Assembly: GCF_008638305.1 (NCBI RefSeq)
Contig: NZ_VTPZ01000014.1
Span: 1-64,000 of the forward strand
Length of the DNA stretch: 64,000 nt
Reading direction: 5' to 3'
DNA from: Pseudomonas profundi
Lineage (GTDB): Bacteria > Pseudomonadota > Gammaproteobacteria > Pseudomonadales > Pseudomonadaceae
Shown: positions 1 to 9,070 of the stretch, one piece after another
Layout of the letters: the number at the start of each line of letters is the position of its first letter
Numbering within the stretch: the first letter of the stretch is position 1
The notes under the pieces: generated by a model
What the model was told of the DNA's origin: nothing
Databases searched by the model: none
What the model saw: only the letters and a program-made list of their open reading frames with translations
Translations under genes and position numbers: made by a program

Positions 1-67
1 TAGGAAAACCATACAAGGCGCGACCCGCGGCGATGCTGGCCGCCAGGGCCAGCCAAAACCCCACAAA

Positions 68-99
68 AAAACCGCGTCGGCGAACCCGGACGCGGTTTT
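68..99 (-). terminator. Rho-independent terminator of the 3-hydroxyacyl-CoA dehydrogenase gene
   Basis: An 11-bp perfect stem (AAAACCGCGTC at 68-78 pairing with GACGCGGTTTT at 89-99) has a 10-nt loop. On the minus strand it follows the stop codon of the dehydrogenase gene and ends in a U-rich run. Confidence 0.75.
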
Positions 100-151
100 C
101 TTGCTTCAGCCAAGCAGCCAGAATAACTGGCTGTCCGGCTGAACCAGCAGA

Positions 152-1375
152 TCAGCTCTTGGTAAAGCGCTCACCTGCCTCGGCACGCTTGACCAGCCCT
201 GCTGCGGGCTTCCAGAACTCGCCCTGGCTCGCTTCAAGCTCGCGAATCTGCTCCAGCACGACATCCAGGCCCAGGCTGTCCGCATAGCTCATCGGGCCGC
301 CACGCTCTTTCGGGAAGCCGTAGCCGTAAAGATATACGCGGTCGATGTCTTCTGCTGACTCGGCAAAGCCTTCGTCAAGAATCCGCCCACCTTCGTTGAC
401 CAGCGCCAGAATGCAGCGACGGACAATTTCCTCATCGCCTACATCGCGCTGGGTATAGCCTGCTTCTTCAGCAACTTCACGGGCCAGCATATCGGTCTCT
501 GGATCGTGAATTGCCTGGCGGCTGCCTGGCTCGTACTTGTAGAAGCCGTGGCCGCTCTTCTGACCAAAGCGCTCCATTTCACACAGCTTGTTATCCAGCC
601 ACACGATCGGCTCGCCGCGGCCCTGACCCGCCAGCTGACGTGAGCGCCAGCCCAGATCGACACCGACCACGTCATACATGCGGTACGGACCCATCGCCAT
701 GCCGAAACCCTGCAGCGCCTGGTCAACCTGCCAGGGTGTAGCGCCCTCAAGCACCACTTCACGGGACTGACGCGAATACATGGAAAGCATGCGGTTACCG
801 ATGAAGCCATGGCAGTTGCCCGCCAGTACGGCTTCCTTGCCAATCTTCTTGCCGACTGCCAGACAGGCATCCAGCACGTCCTGGGCGGTGGCCTTGCCGC
901 GTACGACTTCGAGCAGCTTCATGATATGCGCAGGGCTGAAGAAGTGCAGGCCCAGCACCTGAGCCGGACGCTGGGTAGCGGAGGCGATTTCGTCGATATC
1001 CAGATAGGAGGTATTGGTCGCCAGGATCGCGGAAGCCTTAACCGCCTTGTCCAGCTCGCCGAAGATCTGCTTCTTCAGATCCATGTTTTCATAGACGGCT
1101 TCGACTACCAGATCCATGTCGGCCAGATCAGCGTAAGCCTGGGTGGTGCTGATACGCTCGACACGGGCATTCGCTTCGTTTTCGTCAAAACGCTGTTGGG
1201 CAACGGAACGCTTGTAGGTGTTGCGGATGTCCTCGATGCCCTTTTCCAGCATCTCGGCGTTCACGTCCAGCCACACGACCGGATAGCCAGCATTGACGAA
1301 ATTCATCACGATACCGCGACCCATGGTCCCGGCACCGATAACACCTACCTGTTTGATACTCTCGAATGATGCCAT
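152..1375 (-). CDS. 3-hydroxyacyl-CoA dehydrogenase
   Basis: This 407-aa cytosolic enzyme oxidises (3S)-hydroxyacyl-CoA to 3-ketoacyl-CoA with NAD+ in fatty-acid or aromatic beta-oxidation. The N-terminus has the Rossmann loop GAGTMG (residues 14-19). The HFFSP motif places the catalytic His at 144, with its Glu partner at 156 in the MKLLEVV segment. The C-terminal half carries the usual repeated helical dimerisation domains and ends near YGYGFPKERGGP. It is longer than the 280-aa PaaH/Hbd type and resembles the dehydrogenase half of FadB/FadJ without the enoyl-CoA hydratase domain. A minus-strand AGGTGAG sequence sits just upstream of the ATG. It is a single gene with its own terminator. The exact substrate chain length is unknown. 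Confidence 0.9.
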   Translation of the reverse strand: MASFESIKQVGVIGAGTMGRGIVMNFVNAGYPVVWLDVNAEMLEKGIEDIRNTYKRSVAQQRFDENEANARVERISTTQAYADLADMDLVVEAVYENMDLKKQIFGELDKAVKASAILATNTSYLDIDEIASATQRPAQVLGLHFFSPAHIMKLLEVVRGKATAQDVLDACLAVGKKIGKEAVLAGNCHGFIGNRMLSMYSRQSREVVLEGATPWQVDQALQGFGMAMGPYRMYDVVGVDLGWRSRQLAGQGRGEPIVWLDNKLCEMERFGQKSGHGFYKYEPGSRQAIHDPETDMLAREVAEEAGYTQRDVGDEEIVRRCILALVNEGGRILDEGFAESAEDIDRVYLYGYGFPKERGGPMSYADSLGLDVVLEQIRELEASQGEFWKPAAGLVKRAEAGERFTKS

Positions 1376-2284
1376 CGCAGCTCACCTCCAGATCTGAAAA
1401 ATAAGGCGCAGGTGACCAATCGGTCTGCCCGCTGAGGATCGATACATTACGCAAAATCCGGGCGGATTTGAAACGAATCCCTGTGATCGGCTGCATTCAC
1501 GATGTGAATGCAGGTTCGTGCAGAAAAAGGGGCTAGCTTCGCCAGGGAAGCAGGCTCTCGTGAAATGTGAAGCGGACTCTACGCCGGGTTTGCGCGTTTT
1601 GCAGACCTGTCGGCGAGCAGGCGCTCACCAACCCCAGGAAGCCAACCCATTCCGTGCAGGAAATGACTCTCCGAGGCGCTCATCAACCAAGAAGAAAACT
1701 CTCGCTTTCAGGGATTGGTTTTCCTGGGGGTGTAGAGCGCCCCGGGGCCGCGTTCGGACTCTACGCCGAGTTTGCGCGTTTTGCAGACCTGTCGGCGCAG
1801 GCGCACGCCAACCCCAGGAAAAACTCTAGTTTTCAGGGGTTGGTTGTCCTGGGGGTGTAGTGCGCCTGCGCTACGCCGGGTTTGCGTGTTTAGCCGACCT
1901 GTCGGCGCGTCCGAACGCGGCGCGAGGCGCTCTGCAATCCCAGGACTGTCGCTTTTTGCTCAGAACAACGGGCAGCTTCCTGGGGTTGGCGTGCGCCTGC
2001 GCGCCGACAGGTCTAGATGCACCGCTTCGATGGGCTGCGAATTCGGCGTAGAGCAGCCGCTCTACACCCCCAGGAAAACCAGTCTCTGATAACAAACGTT
2101 TTCTCTGCGGATGCAGAGCGCATCGCACCGCGCACGAACTCCACGCCGAATTTACACAGCCATAATAGTGCGCAAGTTCTTGCGCACCTTCCGAAAAACT
2201 CCTTTAAAATAGCGCACTTACCGTTTCGCTAGTGCCGCTATGCAGTACCACTGGCACCCGCTCACACCTCGTATAAGCAGCCTC
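1376..2284. repeat. Intergenic block of about 100-bp palindromic repeat units, three direct and one inverted
   Basis: This stretch of about 900 bp has no convincing gene. From about 1573 it holds repeat units sharing the core CTACGCCG-GTTTGCG, then GACCTGTCGGCG and CCAACCCCAGGAA. Units lie near 1573-1640, 1722-1820 and 1848-1953 (most diverged), plus an inverted unit at 1977-2080 whose reverse complement closely matches 1717-1820. Complete units begin TTCCTGGGGGTGTAG and end CCAACCCCAGGAA, giving 9-bp terminal inverted repeats TTCCTGGGG/CCCCAGGAA. Short open frames here follow the repeats in several phases and look spurious. The block resembles a REP/BIME or MITE cluster. No transposase is present. 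Confidence 0.75.
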
Positions 2285-3232
2285 ATGTTCAAACACTCGC
2301 GCCTGTCTGTCTTCGCCACCTTTGTGGTGAGTTTTCTTTGTATCTCGCTCCCGGCCCTCGCGGCACCCGTATCCTTTGAAGCAGCAAAAATCCTGACCCG
2401 CCAGCAGGTGTATCAGGACCAGAATCAGCACGGCACCTTCTATTGTGGGTGTAATTGGGAATGGGCCGGGCGCTCTGGAGGCCGGGTTGACCTCGAGAGT
2501 TGCGGTTACAGCATTCGCGCCCAGGACACCCGCGCGATACGCATCGAGTGGGAGCATATCGTCCCTGCCTCCCTGTTTGGCCAGCAACGTCAATGCTGGC
2601 AGCAAGGTGGGCGGTCCAACTGCAAACGTAGCGATCCCGTCTTCAACGTGATGGAGGCAGATCTGCACAACCTGGCCCCCTCAATCGGCGAGACCAATGC
2701 CGACCGCAGCAACTACCGCTTCGGCATGCTGCCCGATGCGCCTTACCAGCACGGTGCTTGCGACTTCAAAGTGGACTTCCCGCAGCGTGTGGTTCAGCCC
2801 CGCGACGAAATCAAAGGCCAGATTGCCCGGACCTATTTCTATATGCATGATCGCTACGATCTGCGCATGTCCAGTCAGCAACAGCAACTGCTGATGGTCT
2901 GGAACCGCCAGTTCCCGCCGACTCGTCGGGAGGAAGAGCGTGATCGGAGGGTGGCCCGCCTGATGGGGCACCATAACGAATTCGTCACCGGGCAGCGCGT
3001 CTGGAGTGTGGGCCGCGAAAACATCGGCGACGGTATTCGCGTCGCGGTGACTTCCAACACGCCACGCCCAGAAGCCAATCTGCCGGTGATGGGAAATCGC
3101 CGCAGCAAGGTCTATCACCTCCCCAAAGGATGCCCAAGCTACGACCGGGTAAGCGACAAGAACCAGGTGATTTTCACCAGCGAAGCCCAGGCGATGAGCA
3201 GCGGTTATCGCAAGGCAGGCAACTGCCGCTGA
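2285..3232 (+). CDS. endA: Secreted endonuclease I family DNase
   Basis: This 315-aa periplasmic or extracellular non-specific nuclease belongs to the endonuclease I (EndA/Dns) His-Me family. Residues 1-27 form a signal peptide ending in ALA. The catalytic region reads EWEHIVPASLFG (His 91), followed by the conserved NVMEADLHNLAPSIGE stretch and NADRSNYRFG. Cysteines at 54, 56, 73, 104 and 113 could form the family's disulfides. I chose the ATG at 2285 because it directly begins the signal peptide; an upstream in-frame ATG at 2240 would add 15 residues unlike a signal sequence. The protein is longer than classical EndA (about 235 aa): the last 55 or so residues form an extra small domain (SKVYHLPKGCPSY...AGNC) resembling the Ada-type metal-binding fold often appended to surface nucleases. 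Confidence 0.88.
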   Translation: MFKHSRLSVFATFVVSFLCISLPALAAPVSFEAAKILTRQQVYQDQNQHGTFYCGCNWEWAGRSGGRVDLESCGYSIRAQDTRAIRIEWEHIVPASLFGQQRQCWQQGGRSNCKRSDPVFNVMEADLHNLAPSIGETNADRSNYRFGMLPDAPYQHGACDFKVDFPQRVVQPRDEIKGQIARTYFYMHDRYDLRMSSQQQQLLMVWNRQFPPTRREEERDRRVARLMGHHNEFVTGQRVWSVGRENIGDGIRVAVTSNTPRPEANLPVMGNRRSKVYHLPKGCPSYDRVSDKNQVIFTSEAQAMSSGYRKAGNCR

Positions 3233-3514
3233 GCCGCCCTGAGCCAACGCAAGCCCGAGCCCAACCGGATAGATATAAGCATCGGGAATTCTGTCGGCCC
3301 GCCCTTCTAGCAGCGATATATCAGGGATCTACCTAACGAGCTTGAACTGCTCAACTATATTTCCGTTGTGAATGTCTGTAAGTGCTGGAGAAGACACGCC
3401 TGCCATTCCAATTGACACTTGGCGGAGGGCTCAACTACCTTGATGTGGAAGCTGCGGAACCCCGTTCCGTATAGTAAAACAATAATGTAAAGGCTCTAAA
3501 TAAGGGGTTACACC

Positions 3515-4672
3515 ATGCTTACCATGTCAAAAGGATTGATTGTCGGGGTTCTGGCAACCGCTATAGGAATGGCTAACGCTGCCGACGATATCACCCTACC
3601 CAAGACCCTCGTGATGACCGCCTATGGCACCGGGTCCGCCGGGTACACTCAGGCGGTGTCCATCGGTAACCTTTTGCAGAACGAATACGGGACCTCGATC
3701 AGGATTCTGCCGGGAGAAAACGACGTTTCTCGCATGACGCCGCTACGAACGGGCAGGGTCCCGATCTGCGCCTGTGGTGTCGCCAGCTACTATGGGTTTG
3801 AAGGCGTACTGATGTTCGCCGGTCCTGATTGGGGACCCCAGCCGATCCGCGTCATTATTACCTCAACAGCCAGCTTCGGCCTCGGTGTGGCTGTCGCCGG
3901 TGACATAGGCGTCAAAACCCCAGCCGATCTCAAAGGCAAGCGAGTCTCCTACGTCCGCGGTGATGATGCACTGAATGTCGGAACCGAAGCCTTCCTTGCC
4001 TTCGGCAACCTTACCTGGGATGACGTTGAGCGTGTGGAGTTTCCAGGATACGGCCGCGCCTTCGAAGGCATTGTCGGCCACCAGTCCGATACCGCGTTTA
4101 CCATGAGCGTCGCGCCGCCAGCACAGCAGCTGGCTGCCAGCCCACGGGGCATAACCTGGCCTACTCTGGATCCGGACGACAAGGAAGGCTGGAAGCGGCT
4201 GCAGGCCGTCGCCCCTTATTTTCAACCTCACCGAGTAACCGCCGCAGCCGGAAACTATAACGATGACAATCCATGGGTGGGTGCCAGTTACCCATATCCA
4301 ATCTATGTGGCCAACGAAAAACTCGAGAAAGGCGTGGCGCGCAACCTGGTACGGGTTCTGATCGAAGACATAGATAAGTACAAGGACGCCGCGCCGGGCA
4401 ATGCGGGTTATTCGCTTGAGAACCAGAATATGTCGTGGGTCATCCCTTTCCATGACGAAGTTGTTGAGTATTATAAGGAAATCGGTCACTGGACCGATGA
4501 TATGCAGAACCATCAGGATGGCCTGGTAAAACGCCAGGAGACCTTGTTGACGGCATGGAAGGACTACACCGGCGCGAATCCCCCGCGGGACGAGGATGAG
4601 TTCAAGCAAGGTTGGATGGATGCCCGGGCCAAGGCGCTGGAATCGGTGGGAATGAACCCCGTTTTCCGTTAA
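3515..4672 (+). CDS. TAXI-family TRAP transporter substrate-binding protein
   Basis: This 385-aa periplasmic receptor captures a solute, often a dicarboxylate or amino acid, for a TRAP transporter. Residues 1-22 are a signal peptide ending ANA. The mature N-terminus has the TAXI-type segment TLVMTAYGTGSAGYTQA and later VKTPADLKGKRVSYV, typical of the family. The next gene, 88 bp downstream on the same strand, encodes the matching fused permease, so the two form one transport system. The signal peptide starts at MLTMSK, so either the ATG at 3515 or that at 3524 is possible. The substrate cannot be inferred. Confidence 0.88.
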   Translation: MLTMSKGLIVGVLATAIGMANAADDITLPKTLVMTAYGTGSAGYTQAVSIGNLLQNEYGTSIRILPGENDVSRMTPLRTGRVPICACGVASYYGFEGVLMFAGPDWGPQPIRVIITSTASFGLGVAVAGDIGVKTPADLKGKRVSYVRGDDALNVGTEAFLAFGNLTWDDVERVEFPGYGRAFEGIVGHQSDTAFTMSVAPPAQQLAASPRGITWPTLDPDDKEGWKRLQAVAPYFQPHRVTAAAGNYNDDNPWVGASYPYPIYVANEKLEKGVARNLVRVLIEDIDKYKDAAPGNAGYSLENQNMSWVIPFHDEVVEYYKEIGHWTDDMQNHQDGLVKRQETLLTAWKDYTGANPPRDEDEFKQGWMDARAKALESVGMNPVFR

Positions 4673-4759
4673 AGGCGCTTTAATTGCGCTGCTGGCCGGT
4701 CCTGACGGTGAGGCCAGTAGCCAAATATCTTTACATTCCAGCCGGATACAATAACAACT

Positions 4760-6748
4760 ATGCAAGAACACAAAGAACAGGAAGCCGAAGCGGGCGCCGT
4801 TTCTGGCATCCGGCAACTCCCCGAGAAATGGTCGTGGCTACCGCGGCTCAGCACGCTGGTACTCACCGTCACCGCCCTGGATTATCTTCTCAACCTGGGC
4901 TTTTTTTCCTTTATCACCTCTGTTGAAAGCCAGTTTTTCTACGCCGTGGTGGCGCTGATGCTTCCGCAGGTCTATCTGCTGTGGCCGATTAGCTCACGGG
5001 CCGCGCGCGACAGAGTGCCCTGGTACGACGTTCTGCTTTATCTCGTAGCGTTGATTGTTTGCGGCTATTTCGTCTACCACGGTGAGCGTATCCTCGATCG
5101 CGGCTGGGCGTTTGCGGCGCCCGACCATGCCGTGGTGATGAGTTTCCTGATGTGGGCGGTTGTGCTGGAAGCCGTACGGCGGGCCGGTGGCACCCCGATT
5201 GCGCTGATCGTCGGGCTGGCGAGCCTTTATCCCATCTTCGCCGATATCATGCCCGGACCGATCCAGGGCTTCCCTTCGAGCCCTGACCAGACCGCGATTT
5301 ATCACACCATGAGCCGCGAAAGCATCATGGGTATTCCGTTGCAGTCTTTTGCCAACCTGGTGATCGGCTTTCTGCTGTTCGGCGTTGCGCTACAAAAGAC
5401 CGGCGGCGGCAAATTCTTCATCAACCTCGCCTTTGCACTGCTCGGCCATGTCCGCGGCGGGCCTGCCAAAGTCTCGATTTTTTCCAGCGGACTCATGGGC
5501 TCGATGAGCGGCAGCGTCATTACCAACGTCCTCACCACGGGTGTGCTCTCTATTCCAGCCATGCGCCGGGTCGGGTTCAGCCGCTCATACGCCGCAGGTG
5601 TGGAAGCCTGCGCCTCGACCGGCGGGGTTCTGATGCCTCCGGTCATGGGCGCGACGGCTTTCGTCATGGCCAGCTTCCTGAATATTCCCTACAGCGATAT
5701 AGCAATGGCGGCGATCGTTCCGTCAGCGCTGTATTTCCTGGGGCTCTTCATTCAGATTGATGCCTACGCAGCGAAGTACAAGCTAAGTGGACTGCCTCAG
5801 GAGGAATTGCCATCCCTGAAGCAGACCATGAAAGAAGGCTGGTACTTCGTATTCGTTTTCGTTCTTCTCATCTGGATGCTCTTTGTACTGCGCCAGGAAG
5901 CCATTGCGCCGTTCTATGCCACTGCCCTGCTTCTGGTGATCAACCAGCTGCTCCCGTATCAGCGTTGGGGCTGGGCCGAAGTGAAAGACTTCCTCTCCGG
6001 CTCAGCCAAACTGTTCTCCGAGCTGATCGCGATACTCGCAGGCGTGGGACTGCTGGTAGGCGCACTTTCGGTAACCGGCCTCTCGGGCACCATCGCCAAC
6101 GACCTTATCTACCTGGCCGGCGGAAATATCCTGATCCTGCTCGCAATGGGCGCGGCGACCAGCTTCCTGCTGGGGATCGGCATGACGGTAACCGCAGCGT
6201 ACATTTTCCTCGCCGTGGCCCTGGCGCCAGCGCTGATCCAGGGCGGCGGCATGAATCCGCTGGCGGTACACATGTTCATTCTGTACTGGGGGATGCTGAG
6301 CTTTATCACGCCACCGGTCGCCCTGGGAGCCTTTGCAGCAGCGACAGTAGCAGGCGCCAAGCCCATGGAGACCGGGGTTCAGGCCATGCGCCTGGGCAGC
6401 GTCATCTACGTTATCCCGTTCCTGTTCGTACTCAACCCGGCGCTGATTCTGCAGGGGGGCTGGGCGGAAATCTCGGTGGTACTGGTACAGGCCGTTGTTG
6501 GCGTGGTGCTGATCGCAAGCGCCATGCAGGGTTATCTGGTGTGGGTTGGCGACCTGACGCTCAATGCTATTTTGCAATGGCCGATACGGCTCATGCTGAT
6601 CATCGCCGGTATCACCATGGCGATACCCGGTGGTGGCGCCGTGCCGCTGGAGAATATGGAGCTGGCACTGATCAGTGCCGTAATGGGAGTGCCGGCGGTA
6701 GCGCTCGCTTGGTGGCAAAACGCCCGGCTCAGGCATTTTGCGGTCTGA
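4760..6748 (+). CDS. TRAP transporter fused permease (4TM + 12TM)
   Basis: This 662-aa inner-membrane protein fuses the small (DctQ-like) and large (DctM-like) TRAP permease subunits, the usual arrangement with TAXI receptors. Hydrophobic segments run through the whole length. The DctM half shows the conserved GLMGSMSGSVITNVLTTG loop and ACASTGGVLMPPVMGATAF, which line the transport core. A second repeat has GIGMTVTAAYIFLAVALAPAL and WGMLSFITPPVALGAFAAA. Transport is expected to be driven by Na+ or H+ together with the upstream binding protein. It converges with the acyl-CoA ligase gene, whose stop codon lies 25 bp away. Confidence 0.9.
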   Translation: MQEHKEQEAEAGAVSGIRQLPEKWSWLPRLSTLVLTVTALDYLLNLGFFSFITSVESQFFYAVVALMLPQVYLLWPISSRAARDRVPWYDVLLYLVALIVCGYFVYHGERILDRGWAFAAPDHAVVMSFLMWAVVLEAVRRAGGTPIALIVGLASLYPIFADIMPGPIQGFPSSPDQTAIYHTMSRESIMGIPLQSFANLVIGFLLFGVALQKTGGGKFFINLAFALLGHVRGGPAKVSIFSSGLMGSMSGSVITNVLTTGVLSIPAMRRVGFSRSYAAGVEACASTGGVLMPPVMGATAFVMASFLNIPYSDIAMAAIVPSALYFLGLFIQIDAYAAKYKLSGLPQEELPSLKQTMKEGWYFVFVFVLLIWMLFVLRQEAIAPFYATALLLVINQLLPYQRWGWAEVKDFLSGSAKLFSELIAILAGVGLLVGALSVTGLSGTIANDLIYLAGGNILILLAMGAATSFLLGIGMTVTAAYIFLAVALAPALIQGGGMNPLAVHMFILYWGMLSFITPPVALGAFAAATVAGAKPMETGVQAMRLGSVIYVIPFLFVLNPALILQGGWAEISVVLVQAVVGVVLIASAMQGYLVWVGDLTLNAILQWPIRLMLIIAGITMAIPGGGAVPLENMELALISAVMGVPAVALAWWQNARLRHFAV

Positions 6749-6773
6749 CAGTCAAGCAAGCCGGCGTCGGCAG

Positions 6774-8342
6774 CTATTCGGATTCGATGCGCTGCCGGAG
6801 CCGGCCCTTGAGGATCTTGCCGGAGGGCGTGGCCGGGAGATCGTCCATTATGATTATCCTGGCGGGGCGTTTATAAGGCGCTAGCCGCTCAGCGGCGAAC
6901 GCCTTGATCTGATCTTCGCTGGTGGTACTACCTGGAACCAGCTGAACATAGGCGATCACCTCCTCATTGCCCGGCACCGCCCGGCCCACGACAGCCGAAA
7001 GCGTCACGTCGGGATGCTGCGTAAGCACCGCTTCAACATCCGGCGGGTAGACATTGAATCCCGAGCGGATGATCAACTCTTTGGTCCGGCCGACAATATG
7101 CAAGTGGTCGTTGCCATCGACGCGGGCCAGATCCCCCGTGTTGAGCCAACCGTCCGGGAGCAGGACTTCAGCCGTTTCCTTCGGGCGGCGGTAGTAACCC
7201 TTCATCACGTTAGGTCCGCGGATCCATAGTTCACCTACCTCGCCCGCAGGAATCTCGGCACCATCATCGCCTTGCAAGCGATACTCCAGTAACGGCAACA
7301 AGCGGCCGCAGGAGGTGTCAGCCAGAGGCTCGCCCATGCGCGTCTGGGAAATGGTCGGAGATGCCTCCGTCAGCCCATAGCCATTGTGCAGCGGCAGGCC
7401 GAAAGCGGCCTCGATCCGGTGCTTGACGCCGGGATCCAGTGGCGCGCCACCGACCGAAATATATCGCAGGTTCGGAGCCATGAGTTCCAGCTGATTTGCG
7501 TTCAGGTGCTCGAGAAAGCGCTGGAACATCGCTGGTACGCCCTGCAGCACCGAGATGTTCTCACGCGCCAACACTTGCCTCAGACGCGACGGATCAAAGC
7601 GCTCAGTCAGATATAAGGTTGCGCCCGCGTAGAGCGAGCCCAGAAAGACCGAATTCAACCCGAAAACATGGGATATGGGCAGAACCGCATAAACCCGGTC
7701 GGCGGGTGAAAAACCACGCAGGCCACTGGCAACGGATGCAATGGATAACATGTTGCGGTGAGTGAGCATGACGCCCTTGGGCGTTCCGGTGGTGCCCGAG
7801 GTGAATATCATGGTTGCCACCTGGGCTGCCGGGTCGGCCACCACAGGCTTCGGTTCGGCATCTTCATTCAGCGGGCCCAGCGCAATCTCGCCGATGTCTT
7901 CGCGCTTCAGGTAGGACGCCCCATGACGGTTGGCATGGTGCCGTGCGTCAGGCGAAGTGGCGGTGGTATAGATCAGACGCCGGGGATCACAACTGGCGGC
8001 GATGGCGTCGATTTCGTTGTCGGACAGGCGCGAGCTGACCACGGCACACCAGACATCCAGCTCACTGGCCGCGAATATCAGCGCCACCAGCGCCCTGCAG
8101 TTCTCGTTGACCACCATGATCCGGTCGCCGGGGCGGACCCCATAATCAAGCAGGAGCTGGCGTGTGGATGCGATAGCCTGGGCCAGTTCGGCATAGGACC
8201 AGCGAGCCTCGGAATCAACAATGGCTTCGGCATCCGGCGTTTCTTCAGCCCATTGCAAAGGGCGGTGACTGATTCGGGCAGGCAGAGCTTCCAGGATTTC
8301 GCTTGCGAGACGTCCATTGATCATTTCATCAGGGGCCTGCAT
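6774..8342 (-). CDS. AMP-forming acyl-CoA synthetase (ANL superfamily)
   Basis: This enzyme of 522 aa from the chosen start activates a carboxylic acid with ATP and joins it to CoA. Motifs are the P-loop IFTSGTTGTPKGVMLTH, the A5 motif GYGLTEASPT, the hinge-region GDLARVDG and a C-terminal catalytic lysine in TPSGKILKGRLR. The ATG at 8342 is preceded by a GAGGAG ribosome-binding site; an upstream in-frame ATG at 8381 would add 13 residues. It is followed at a distance upstream by a small ABM-like gene on the same strand. Substrate class (medium/long-chain fatty or aromatic acid) is uncertain; the sequence looks most like long-chain or cyclohexanecarboxylate-type ligases. Confidence 0.87.
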   Translation of the reverse strand: MQAPDEMINGRLASEILEALPARISHRPLQWAEETPDAEAIVDSEARWSYAELAQAIASTRQLLLDYGVRPGDRIMVVNENCRALVALIFAASELDVWCAVVSSRLSDNEIDAIAASCDPRRLIYTTATSPDARHHANRHGASYLKREDIGEIALGPLNEDAEPKPVVADPAAQVATMIFTSGTTGTPKGVMLTHRNMLSIASVASGLRGFSPADRVYAVLPISHVFGLNSVFLGSLYAGATLYLTERFDPSRLRQVLARENISVLQGVPAMFQRFLEHLNANQLELMAPNLRYISVGGAPLDPGVKHRIEAAFGLPLHNGYGLTEASPTISQTRMGEPLADTSCGRLLPLLEYRLQGDDGAEIPAGEVGELWIRGPNVMKGYYRRPKETAEVLLPDGWLNTGDLARVDGNDHLHIVGRTKELIIRSGFNVYPPDVEAVLTQHPDVTLSAVVGRAVPGNEEVIAYVQLVPGSTTSEDQIKAFAAERLAPYKRPARIIIMDDLPATPSGKILKGRLRQRIESE

Positions 8343-8492
8343 GGGGCACTCCTCGTTGTATTGGACATTAGAAACTGGCACGAAGCGAAGTGACCGTCAA
8401 TTGACACTGACCCGCAGTACCGCCGGGAATCCGCCCTTATACAGCGCAAGTCAGACAGGCTCGCTAATGTTGCATGACGTCACTGTCTGGTA

Positions 8493-8834
8493 TCAGCCCA
8501 GTGAGCCTGTATCAGCCGCGCGGCCGTGTCCCGGCAGCACCTCCCATTCAGGCTCTTCAAACTCACCAATAATGGTTATCTCGCAATTTCTGGCGTGTTT
8601 TTCCAGAATGCCGCGCACCATCTCGTCGCGTCGATCGTCCTTGGCATCCCGCGCAGCCTTGGACTCCCAGCTGGCGATCGCCAGCAGCGTATCCGGCTCA
8701 CCAATCTTGCGATGCAGGCGCGTGCCCAGCGCGCCGGGTGTCTGCTGGATAACTTCGCTGGCGCGAATCCAGGCATCCGCGTATTCCTCGACTGTGTAGC
8801 CGGGTTTCATTCGCACCTCAAAGATGAACTTCAT
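8493..8834 (-). CDS. Small dimeric alpha/beta-barrel (ABM/EthD-like) protein
   Basis: This 113-aa soluble protein begins MKFIFEVRMKPGYTVEEYADAWIRAS and contains TRLHRKIGEPDTLLAIASWESKAAR. This pattern fits the ferredoxin-like dimeric alpha/beta-barrel superfamily (antibiotic biosynthesis monooxygenase, EthD or related). A GGAG ribosome-binding site lies 8 bp before the ATG. It lies 150 bp upstream of the acyl-CoA ligase on the same strand and could be cotranscribed. No catalytic residue is identifiable and the function is unknown. Confidence 0.7.
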   Translation of the reverse strand: MKFIFEVRMKPGYTVEEYADAWIRASEVIQQTPGALGTRLHRKIGEPDTLLAIASWESKAARDAKDDRRDEMVRGILEKHARNCEITIIGEFEEPEWEVLPGHGRAADTGSLG

Positions 8835-9070
8835 CGTTACGCTCCCAGGATTCGCTTAGCCGCATCTACTTTGCTGTTACACGAATTGGGACGGTGTGTG
8901 CAGGCTGAGAGTTCCGGCTGAACAACCCGCCTCGCCAGAGGTCCATGGAATGGACGCAGCGCAGCGGCCGAGATAATTCATAACGGCGCATTCGCCCCGC
9001 TGGAGCTTCTCCTGGCCTCCCCTTGTTCGCCGCATCCTTCTATCAGTATTCCTTGTTCCAGGAGTTGGAT

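Noticed and set aside
1518-2232. Several 60-105-codon open frames in the repeat block
   Set aside because: They follow the palindromic repeats in different phases on both strands, with arginine- and proline-rich translations and no ribosome-binding sites.
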